Source: Rhynchonema sp. JSB1_4 (taxonomy: Eukaryota; Nematoda; Chromadorea; Monhysterida; Xyalidae). From it: a DNA stretch of 64,000 nucleotides. The notes under the pieces are model-generated. The model saw nothing but the letters and a program-made list of their open reading frames with translations, was not told where the DNA came from and did not search any database. The stretch is taken from assembly GCA_030248065.1 (NCBI GenBank), contig JASAMV010005288.1, forward strand, positions 1-64,000. Reading direction: 5' to 3'. A program made the position numbers and the translations under genes. This document shows, piece after piece, positions 33,632 to 45,344 of the stretch (the stretch's first letter is position 1; the number at the start of each line of letters is the position of its first letter).

Positions 33632-34266
33632 CTGACAAAATGACAAGAGATTTACGCGGATTCATATAGATACTGCATGCATGAGAAGGAGGGACGAACA
33701 CCAGAGTGAAAGCATGACACTTTGCCATATACATACTTTCTAAGTTTTAGAAAAATATCAAGTGGCAAACTGTGTGGATGGAGCATAGTGGTATCGATAT
33801 CCACATTCACTTCGAATACGCTCATTTTCTGCCGTTGTGATCTTGTGCGGTGTCCAGCATTGCCCCACAGCGATTAGGAATCCGAATGCATGCAGTTGAT
33901 CAGCAAATTGGATCATCCTTCTTCGATTTCTACTTAAGCAAAGATACGACTATCCATAAATACATACATACAGTATATATCAAAAGAGTGCTTATGTATT
34001 TAGGTTGCTGCCACAGATTCGGCCAAAGGTTCTGGAGTTCTAAAGTACAGCCCAACCATCAGCTCACGAGACGCCGTAACTGCAGCTGGCTTTGCCAAAT
34101 CCTATAATGTTCCAGTTCCACATGCTGCGAAACATTTTGAAAACAAAAGAAGGAGAAACGCCAATGCAAAACATGCACAAATTCTTTTTTTTGTCTTCGA
34201 AACACGAGGGATCGCAACATTTTTAGATCTGGCCAAGCCAACGTCAAAAAAGTGTCGTCTCATGAG

Positions 34267-34771
34267 CAGGGTTGGGCAAAAAAAACGACGGCGTTTTTTC
34301 TTAAAAAAACAACGTTTTTAAAAAAACGTTTGGGTCGTTTTCGTTTTTTTAAATCCTGAATTTCCTTGATTTTCCCTGATTTTTTAGGGAAAGTACCCTG
34401 ATTTTCAAGGAAAATTAATTTTTTGACCCATTTTTTTTTCAAAAAATTTTCGACCAATTTTTACTTTGTCGAGATATACGTCGATATACGGAGTTTGACT
34501 TTCAATGATGACCCCGGGCAAAGCTGGTCCCATGATGCGGGTCTGTTATGGGATGTTAACAACTCTCTAGAAAAGGGTTGAAACCCGTTTATTTTGCCTC
34601 AGAACACATATAGAATTACTTCATTTACCACGTTTTCTTCCCAACATGAGCGTTTTCCAATTTTTTAGGGGGCATATTTTGGTCATCTGGGCGCTTTAAA
34701 AAAACGTTTTTTCTTAAAAAAACGTTTTTTTAAACGATTTTTTTTAAAAAAACGTTTTTTGCCCAACCCTG
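34267..34771. mobile_element. hAT-type MITE (AAACG subfamily)
   Basis: The CAGGGTTGGGC ends are flanked by the 8-bp duplication CTCATGAG (34259-34266, 34772-34779). It is 505 bp and nearly the reverse of 1332-1847. Confidence 0.88.
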
Positions 34772-34779
34772 CTCATGAG

Positions 34780-35905
34780 CACGTGGTTGAGCTGTACAAC
34801 AAACCACATGTACATGGTTAAGTTGTGCGTTGCACCCTTTTGCATGTGAAACACGTGAAAACAAATCAGCGTCCATTGTTTATGCCTTTGAGATGCCCAA
34901 TGTCGTTCGCCGTTATGGCGACACGGTGGGAGGGTAATTATTAAAGGAAGAACAGGCACCAACACATTATGCGATTAACGTAGCATTATTGTGATCCAGA
35001 GGGTGGACTTGATTCACAGTATTTTCTTCCTATCTTCGATCCGATTCAACAATATTGTCTTAAATTTCCGATTTAATTCTGATGTACGTATTGTAGCATC
35101 AAAGTTTGGCCGAATTTGCATGTTTGTGCCATTGCTGTGGCTTACACACTGATTCAGACCTGAGACTGCTGAGAAGAACACATCAACATTTAACAAATAA
35201 ATAAACAACTGGCATTCCTTTGCTGGAAAAATGAATAAGTTTTTTGCGAACCATCATTACCAAGGGTAATCGGTTCTTTCTCGACTTCCTGCTATATATT
35301 TGCCAGATACTGTTTTTTTTCTGCAACTGTTCATTTTTATTTCGCCCGGACAGCTATAGAAAATGTACAGCGTCTCGTCGAACATCCCACAGAATGCATG
35401 AGCACAGTGATAATTGGCCTTAAAGATTTTTTGTGATGATAAGAATAGTAAACTTGCGTACATCAAGTAAGATAATTTTTGTTTTGTTTGCAGAGAAATT
35501 TCACCCAGTTGCACCGCGACCTTTTCCCGTTGCGCAAAACACGCCATGATCAGCAATGTAAATCAATATCTCGGTTCATTATACAAAGCTGGGTTGATTA
35601 CTGGCAGTTTTTACGACGGCTCTGATTTTCGTGCATGCTTGACGCAAGAATATTCGCAGTGTTTTGTTATGTAACCTATTGTGTACACACCGTTATATGG
35701 TACTACGAGTGTGGGTGATAAAATGTGTAAAATCTACGCCGTGTGTCTGTGATAGTGAACATGTGCGCATAAAATTTTTCACACTTTTATGATTATTCAT
35801 TTTTGGTATGGTACACATATCTGCTCTGCTCTTCCTGTTTCCTTATTTGTAAAATTCAGGTTACGGAATTTTGGCATAGAAAGTGGTCCGATGTGATTGA
35901 GAAAA
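34780..35905. other. Spacer between the divergent serine protease and astacin genes
   Basis: AT-rich, with no convincing exon on either strand. It would hold the astacin promoter; no specific site can be named. Confidence 0.5.
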
Positions 35906-38900
35906 ATGATTGCTGCCGTACAGCTGCTGTTGATGCTTGGCTGCTGGCATGTTCAGGTGAGGATTTTGATCATGCAAACAAAGCAACTTGTGCAAGTCAG
36001 GCCGAACACCCGATACTCCAAGCCCGAAACTTCGAGCGGCTGGCAACCCCCTGGTCCAAGATGCTAAATACAACACATAATCCGAATTGTGAAGCAGCAG
36101 CCGGTCACTTGCGGTGCGCACTGGCTGCACCTAAAACACACGCGCACGTTATGCATCACGCATGGCCACCTGGTTGAGGTTTCACGGGCAGGATAAATTC
36201 GAAAAATGTCGCGAGACCCACGTGTCGAGTGAAACCCCAAACCGACAGAACCGGCCCGGATGCCAGCAGTATCCGCATGTCCGTTTGTCCAATGATGCCT
36301 CGGACGGTCTTGGCATTATTTTAGGCCGACCAGGAGTGCATTTCTTACGCCAAATCAAGTGATTATTCAAATGATATCAACTCTTGCAGGCTTCACCAAT
36401 TCTACGCGACGAGCTCAACAACTGGTTCCCGGATGCGTACCACAGCGAGCGAGATTTTACTGAATTGCAAGGCATTTTGACACAAATTCGGACGAAAGCT
36501 GATGAAATACACTACGATCAACGGTCTGCGGTTACGGTGAGCAGCAAAATTGACTCGGCCCGATGTTTGATACACCTATGTATATCCGAGCAGAAATGGG
36601 ATGCTCGGTATATACATACATCCCGCCCCAGGAGCGATCTTTTTGCTTTTCTTCACTGTTGTTTTATGAGAACAACTGTAAACCAACAGGTGAGATTCAA
36701 TTCCAAAGTTGAGTGTATGCATAGCTGATGTTTCATGCCGTGTTTATAACCAAGCAACTATACTTTCGAATACAGGGTGCCGACGAATCACTGAACACGC
36801 GTCGCACAGTGGCGATCAGCATTGCGCAGCCGGGCATACAATTCAGTATGGCGCAGTATTTGTTTGAAGGTTAGACTTTTTTGCAAAAAGTTAGACTGTC
36901 ATGCTGATCACAAGGTGACAGAGATAGAGCCCACCGTTTTTATATGTATAGTGTTGCAATCGGCCATCAACAGCAGATCGAGGACCGAAGTGTTTGCGAA
37001 ATGAAATGCTTCATACATAGTGTGTTCCTTTGGTGTACAAAGAGGCTGCAGTGTGCATAATCGTACAAACTGGCAACTACTGTATATCTACATAAATCAA
37101 CTAAAATCAGGTGACATTCTGCTAACGCGAACGCAAGCCAAATTTTTGCTTCGTCACCTTCTGTCGACCACGCGACGTTTCCGACGCAGTCCGACGTCGC
37201 GTTATACTCTGAAGCGAAGAGTGAAGCGCAAAATGTACAACGACATTAACGCCAGGTGGAAAAACTTTCCGATCAAATACAAAATCCATAACAACTTGAG
37301 TGAGTTTGCTCGACGTTTCTTGAGATGTTAACCACCCCACGTACGTATTTTTTTGCTGAGAAGGCGTTCGTTTATTGGTACATTTAAGTTCACTTTTCAA
37401 ATTTGTGAATATTCGCTGTATCGTTCCAAATGTGTTAATTTTCCCTATCGTTCCAAATGTGTTGATCTTCCCTGTATCGTGCCTAAAGTGTTGATCGCCC
37501 CTGTATCGTGCCTAATGTGTTAATATTCCCTGTATTGTTCCTGATGTGTTAGGTCGGACTTAGGTTAAACATGAAAACCGGAACACGGAAATAATTTCCA
37601 TACAAAATTATTTCCCTCATTTGGAAGGATACAGGGAAGATTAACACATTTGGAACGATACAGAGAAGATTAACACATTTGGAACGATACAGAGAAGATT
37701 AACACATTAGGAACGATACAGAGAAGATTAACACATTAGGAACGAAACAGGGAAGATTTACACATTTGGAAGGATACAGGGAGATTAACACACTTGGAAC
37801 GATACAGGGAAGATTAACACATTTGGAACGATACAGGGAAGATTAACACATTTGGAGCGATACAGGGAAGATTAATACATTTGGAACGATACAGGGAAGA
37901 TTTACACATTTGGAAGGATACAGGGAAGATTAACACATTTGGAACGACACAGAGAAAATTAACACATTTGGAACGATGCAGGGAAGATTTACACATTTGG
38001 AAGTATACAGGGAAGATTAACACATTTGGAACGATACAGGGAAGATTAAGACATTAGGAACGATACAGAGAAGATTAACACATTTGGAACGACACAGAGA
38101 AAATTAACACATTTGGAACGATACAGGGAAGATTTACACATTTGGAAGTATACAGGGAAGATTAACACATTTGGAACGATACAGGGAAGATTAACACATT
38201 TGGAACGATACAGGGACGATTAACACATTTGGAACGATACAGAGAAGATTAAGACATTAGGAACGTTTGTGTCGTTCCAAATGTGTTAATCTTCCCTGTA
38301 TCGTTCCTAATGTGTTAATATTCCCTGTATCGTTCCAAATGTGTTAATCTTCCCTGTATCGTTCCAAATATGTTAATCTGGTGGCTGTCGAAAATCCCGA
38401 AAAAAAAATCCCGAAAAAAAAATCCCGAAACGAAAAATCCCGAAAAAAAAATCCCGAAAAGCAAAAATCCCGAAAAAATCCCGAAAAATAAAAAGGTGTA
38501 GAAATGGACCAAATTTTTTTGTCAGAAGTTGGCATTCATGTAGCTGGTGCTCAGGCTTGCATTCAGGGTTAGGCTTAGGCTTAGGCTGCCAGCCAGGAAG
38601 ACCTGTTCATACGAAGAAAACATCAATAAAAATACACATGCTCAGGCTTTATTTCAGGCTTAGGCTTAGGCTTAGGCTGCCAGCCAGGAAGACCTGTCCA
38701 CGTAAAGGAACTATCCACAAAAAATACAACGCCCAGGCCTTCATTCAGAGTTAGGCTTAGGCTTAGGCTGCCAGCCAGGAAGACATGACCGAACGAGAAT
38801 TTCAATATCTTGAGCCCCAACTGATCCATTGCCCAAATTATGGACTCCAACTACATGAATACCCCTTTCTGCACCTTAAACTTTGTATTTTTCCTCAATT

Positions 38901-41900
38901 TCATTTTTCGGGATTTTTACTTTTCGGGATTTTTTTTCGGGATTTTTATTTTTCGGGATTTTTTTTTTCGGGATTTTTTTTCGGGATTTTTTTTTCGGGA
39001 TTTTCGACCCCACCCGTTAATCTTTTCTGTGTCGTTCCAAATGTGTTAATCTTCCCTGCATCGTTCCTAATGTGTTAATGTTCCCTGTATAGTTCCTAAT
39101 GTGTTAATCTTCCCTGTATCCTTCCAAATGTGTTAATCTTCCCTGTATCGTTCCAAATGTGTTAATCTTCCCTGCATCGTTCCTAATGTGTTAATCTTCC
39201 CTGTATAGTTCCTAATGTGTTAATCTTCCCTGTATCCTTCCAAATGTGTTAATCTTCCTTGTATCGTTCCAAATGTGTTAATCTTTTCTGTATCGTTCCA
39301 AATGTGTTAATCTTCCCTGTATCGTTCCTAATGTGTTAATCTTTTCTGTGTCGTTCCAAATGTGTTAATCTTCCCTGCATCGTTCCTAATGTGTTAATCT
39401 TCCCTGTATAGTTCCTAATGTGTTAATCCTTCCTGTATCCTTCCAAATGTGTTAATCTTCCCTGTATCGTTCCTAATGTGTTAATCTTTTCTGTATCGTT
39501 CCTAATTTGTTAATCTTCTCTGTATCGTTCCAAATGTATTAATCTTCCCTGTATCGTTCCTAATGTGTTATCTGTGTCGTTCCAAATGTGTTAATCTTCC
39601 CTGCATCGTTCCTAATGTGTTAATCTCCCCTGTATAGTTCCTAATGTGTTAATCTTCCCTGTGTCCTTCCAAATGTGTTAATCTTCCCTGTATCGTTCCT
39701 AATGTGTTAATCTTCTCTGGTATCGCTCCAGTCCTTGCATTGCAACTGCATTGTTTTTGTGATCTTTGTTATCATCGGTCAGCCTTATGATGAAAGAAGA
39801 GTTTACAAGTATCACGCACAGGGTTGGATTAAAAAAAAGCTTTTTAAAATTTTTTTTAAAAATCACTTGTTTTTTCTTCCGGAGCCCCAAAAAATTGGTT
39901 TCTTGAGGAATCAAATTTCTGAAATCATGTTAGTAAGGTATGTTTTGAGGGACACTAAAGAGAACTTTTCCACTGACTTGCATGTTTACGTAATCACCTG
40001 CGATCTAATCCCTTTTGGTCATGACTTTGAGAAATTCGAAGGTATAGTAAATTTCTAATTTCGTTGCCTCATGCATCCTCACAGCCCCGGGAAACCCCCC
40101 TCCAGTCGAGGCGGGCAACACCCCCCCACCCCCCTCGCGTGCTTTTCTATTTTTTCTCCCACAACTTTTCGAACTGGGTGCTTAATATGTGTGTGACTTT
40201 TCCTGCCTCGACTTCAACGATTCTCTTATTTTATATGTGTGTGTAATGTGGGTATACATACTGTATGTGACAAAGGGAAGACCAACCTTCTGTTTGTGAA
40301 TTTGGGGATAAATTTGAAGAGAGATAAAGACTCACACCATAATCACTTTTGTCACAAAAAGCAACAAATAGCTGATCCACGACCCGTGCAAACAGGCGAG
40401 CCACGTGGAGTGTGTGGATAGCTTAGGCTGTGAGCAGATAAACGCGGAATGGCAGATTTCTGCATTCCGCATTCCGCGTTTATCTGCTCACCTTTGCGGA
40501 ATTCTGCATTTCTGCAAGTAAATTTATGCTTTTGGTCAAACCTCTCAGTTGCTGTTTGCGTTAACACGCAACATTTCGAGGTCAGCACGCTGGAAGTTGT
40601 CATCGTCACCCAAGGACCCCCCCCCCCCCAAAAAACAAACAAAAACACGGGGAAGGGGGGAAAGACACCCCCCCCCCCCACCCTCTTCCCCCCCCCCCCC
40701 CCCCCCCCCCCCATCTGCTCACAGCCTTACGACACGCTCAATAATTGTACAGTGTACGGTATGGGGTGTCCTATATTATACATGCAGTTGTTGTTGGGAT
40801 GTCTGCCAACTGTATGAGTCCATCACAGCACCATTTCAAACTGAAATATAAGCGCCGCAGGCAATTTTTTGAGAAACATGGGCAATAAAACGCATGAAAA
40901 CATGCCTTTTTACCTTAAAAAAGTCAGAAAATTACGAAAAAAAGTGAAAAAATAATAAAAAAAGTGGACTTACTTTTTAAAATTTTAAAATAAAAAAGTG
41001 GCCAACTTTTTTAAAAAGACTTAAAAACTTTTTTAAAACAACTTTTTTACTTTTTTTTAATCCAACCCTGATCACGCACCCGGTACTTTATTTCCAGAAA
41101 ATAGCACCGTCGATGATCGCATTCGACAAGCCATCCAGTACTACACCAACAACACGTGCCTGACGTTTAAGGAAGAGGATGAACCGAAGGGTGATTACAT
41201 CGAATTCTTCAAAGGATCCGGGTGTGTACACATATTTCTTGATTTTTTGTGTACACATATTTTGTACACATATTTCTTCTTCTTAATTGTAATCAAAATT
41301 TAAAACAAATATCGTTTCATTATTTTACAGATGCTATTCAATGATTGGCTATCTCGGCGGAAGGCAAGGCATTTCGATAGGTGGCGGTTGTGAACGGGTA
41401 AGCGATTGAACACAGCCAGCGTACAGATCACCGTAGCCAGTTGGTCAGTCGCATGCAGGGTTGGGCAGAAAAAAAACGACGGCGTTTTTTCTTAAAAAAA
41501 CGACGTTTTTTTAAAAACGCCTGGGTGGTTTTTCGTTTTTTTAAATCCTGAATTTCCTTGATTTTCCCTAATTTTTCAGGGGAAGTACCCTGATTTTCAA
41601 GGAAAATCAATTTTTTTCTCATTTTTTTCAGAAACTTTTCGACCAATTTTTACTTTGTCGAGATACATCGATATACGCTGTTTGACTTTCAATGATGACC
41701 CCGGCAAAAGTTGGTCCCATGATGCGGGTCTGATATGGGATGTTAACAACTCTCTAGAAAAGCGTTGAAACCCGTTTATTTTGCCTCAGAACACATAGAA
41801 TTACTTCATTTAACCACGTTTTCATCCCAACATGAGCGTTTTTCAATTTTTTGGGGCAGATTTCGGTCATCTGGGCGTATTTAAGAAAACACCTTTTTTA

Positions 41901-44900
41901 AAAAGATGAATTTTTTGAAAAAAAGCGTTTTTTTTGCCCAACCCTGATCGCATGATGACAAAAGTAGAACGGACTCCGGGTTCGAATCCCACCCATTGCC
42001 TTCCAGCTGGGTGTCATCCAACACGAGATCGGTCACACGCTGGGTCTGTGGCACGAACAATCACGGCCGGATGCGGATTGTTGCATCACACTGCAGCCGA
42101 AGAACATCATCAGATCGATGATCAGCAATTTTCTCCAACGGTGAGGGAGAAGTGCAGTTTCTTATACGAACAGGCGAACTTGGGTGATGATCGTTCGAGG
42201 ACGGGTTAGCGTACCGCAGTACTTTGAGATTAGACCACGAACTAGGACCAGCTAGATTTGGTCGTTGGTAATGTTCTTATCGGAAAGACAGTTTGATGTG
42301 ATGAAATGATTTGGCAAAAATTTTTTCCAACATGTACGCGAAACATCAGCGTGCTCGAAAAACTGATTTTTCCCTACACCTGACGTCTGACGTGTTATAT
42401 CGGCGATGCTGGTGTGACGGCGTGTGATTGGTTTTGAAGGATGTTTTGGTTGTTTTCTAGTCGTAGTCCAGCCGCAACAAAACGCTGAAAATTTGAGCTC
42501 GATCGGATAATGGGAAAGTTGGTTTTTCGGATACCCGAAAATCATTTGATCCGGCGGCTACACTTTATCATATGGATGCTATCTCCTCCTACGAAACTGA
42601 ACCAAAAGCCAATGTCACCATTGGATTTCTCGACCCCGAAAACCTAATACCGCACGCACTGTCTTGATGATCAAACCAGTATTGTGCGACTTTATTTGCT
42701 TGATAAATACTGAGTTCCGGTTCCAGTTCCGGTTCTGGCTCCGAAGAGCTCCGGATTCAAAAACCAATGTCACCATTAGATTTCTCGACCCCGAAAACCT
42801 ATATACGCACTCACTGTCTTTATGACCAGACTACTATTATGTACGACTTATTTGCATGGCTAAATGCTGAGTTCCGGTTCCAGTTCCGGTTCTGGCTCCG
42901 AAAAGTACTGGATCCACAAACCAATGTCACCACCGAGTTTCTCGACCTTCAAAACCCCCGGTACCACGGCAGATTTCTCGTCCGATCTATCCCTGAGTTT
43001 TGGACGAACTTTTTGCCGGAAAAAAAGAAAGAAGAAGAAGAACGTTTTTGCACTTTTTGAGAGGCGTTGGGTACCGTAACTCCACGTCGCCGGTGCCGAT
43101 CAACGTCAAATTTTGAACGCAGATGTAGGGCGGCCTAAGGCACTTTGTGCTTAAATATTGAAACCATCGGTGCTTTGTTGTGGCCAGTGAAAATTTTTGC
43201 TGCCGGCACTAACTCCGGACAACCAATGGGACATGCGCTACCGCGCATGCCCCGATACTGTATTGGAGACAATGGATTCATTGTGGGCAGTGGCCTTTGT
43301 TGAACTTGAATTCGCGCTAGCCCTACTAGTACTAGTAGTACTCGTGTACAGGGTTGGGCAAAAAAACGTTTTTTTCAAAAAATCGTTTTTTTTAAAAAAC
43401 GTTTTTTTTAAAGAAGCTTTTTTTTTAAACGCCCAGATGATCAAAATATGCCCTCAAAAAATTGGAAAACGCTCATGTTGGGAACAAAACGTGGTTAAAT
43501 GAAGTAATTCTATGTGTTCTGAGGCAAAATAAATGGGTTTCAACCCTTTTCTAGCGAGTTGTTAAGATCCCATATCAGACCCGCATCATGGGACCAACTT
43601 TGGCCGGGGTCATCATTGAAAGTCAAACTCCGTATATCGACGTATCTCAACAAAGTAAAAATTGGTCGAAAATTTTTTGAAAAAATGGGACAAAATATTG
43701 ATTTTCCTTGATAATCAGGGTACTTTCCCTGAAAAAATCAGGGAAAATCAAGGAAATTCAGGATTTAAAAAAACGAAAAACTACCCAGGCGTTTTTTAAA
43801 AAAAAATGTCGTTTTTTTAAAAAAAACGCCGTCGTTTTTTTTGCCCAACCCTGCTCGTGTATACGAAAGAAACGCAGGCTGAAAAATTTTTGTCAGTCAG
43901 CCTTTCAGTTCGTGGGACGACGTTGACACGTTCGATGTGCCTTATGACGTCGGCAGTGACATGCATTATGGGCCAACGGCATTTACTAGGTTGTTTTTGG
44001 GGGACATTTATCCTTATTCTTGTAACTGCTTCTTGGTTGTCATCCAATGCAGGTTTATGATCAGTTTGTTAAAACAGCTTTCTCAACAATTCTTAATGCC
44101 ATTCTTGATTCAGTGATTGGACCAAATCAACACTCAAGACTAACGATCCCGAATATCAGCGCACGATCGGGCAACGGGAGAAGTTGTCGTTTTACGACAT
44201 TCTAATCGTCAATAAGGCGTACTGTCAAGGTTTGTGTTGCATTTTTTGGCATTAAATTAAATTCTAAAAACAGTTACTCATTTTTATTAACTTTCAGACA
44301 AATGCCAAGGTCGTGAGCTAAAATGTGGATATGGTGGGTACACGTCACCGTCCGACTGTAACCATTGTGTGTGTCCAAGTGGGGTGGCCGGCAGACTTTG
44401 CGATCGAAATGAACCCGCAAAAGGTTCTTGTGACAAAAATTTTTTCCTATGTAAATACAAACACATTCATGATCGTGAGATGATAACACTCAAGAAAAAA
44501 GAATGCGACAGCCCCGAATTTCAGATGCCAAATGTGGCGGCGTATTAACGGCGTATCACACCTGGCGTGACATCATGTCACCCGACTACCCCGATCCGGG
44601 ATACGAGTCCGGACAGGAATGCAGCTGGATTTTGAGGGTGGGGGTGGGCAGACAGTTGTTCCTTTGCTGCCCCTGTGTCACTGAAAAGAAATTCTGGACG
44701 ATACATAGGCAGGTGCGATGACAACATTACCATGAGCCAAATTCCCTTGTCGATTCAGGCGCCAGAAACGCACCACGTCGAGTTGGAGTTCACTGACCAG
44801 TGGCAGTTCTTCTGCACAACTACATGTTTAGATTATGTCGAGATCAAGGCATCCCGCGAATTCACAGCCACTGGAAAAAGGTATGCAGTACAGGTACCTT

Positions 44901-45308
44901 AAATATATCGTGCGCTATGAGCAACGGTTTACTTAATTCAAAATGAAAATTTGCAGATTTTGTTGCTACGATCCTCCTGAACACAGTTTTATATCGGAAG
45001 TAAACGAAATGATCGTGATCTTCAAGGCGACCATATCGCGCGACAAGGGATTCAAAGCGCGATACAGGATTTGTGCGTTTCGTTTTGATATTATTTTTTG
45101 AAAAATGAGTCCTAATTTTTTATATTTTCCAGCCCGCCGCGGTCCTGAGATTGCTAACTCAACCACAGAAACACCGAGCAGTTTAACGAAAAAAATCAAG
45201 CCAACAACAACAGCAACAAAAAAGCCAACAACGACCACAACAACACCTGCAGCAACATCTACACCAATACCGGCAACAACAACAGTTGACGTGTTGACCC
45301 TAGCCAGC

Positions 45309-45344
<36 letters not shown>

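Noticed and set aside
37610..39725. Regular 29-base repeats resembling a CRISPR array
   Set aside because: Units are contiguous without unique spacers, change orientation, and lie in an intron of a eukaryotic gene; it is a minisatellite.
40064..40240. Possible separate insertion of about 200 bp inside the family B copy
   Set aside because: It is extra relative to 2513-3283, but no inverted ends or duplication could be found, so it is not called as an element.
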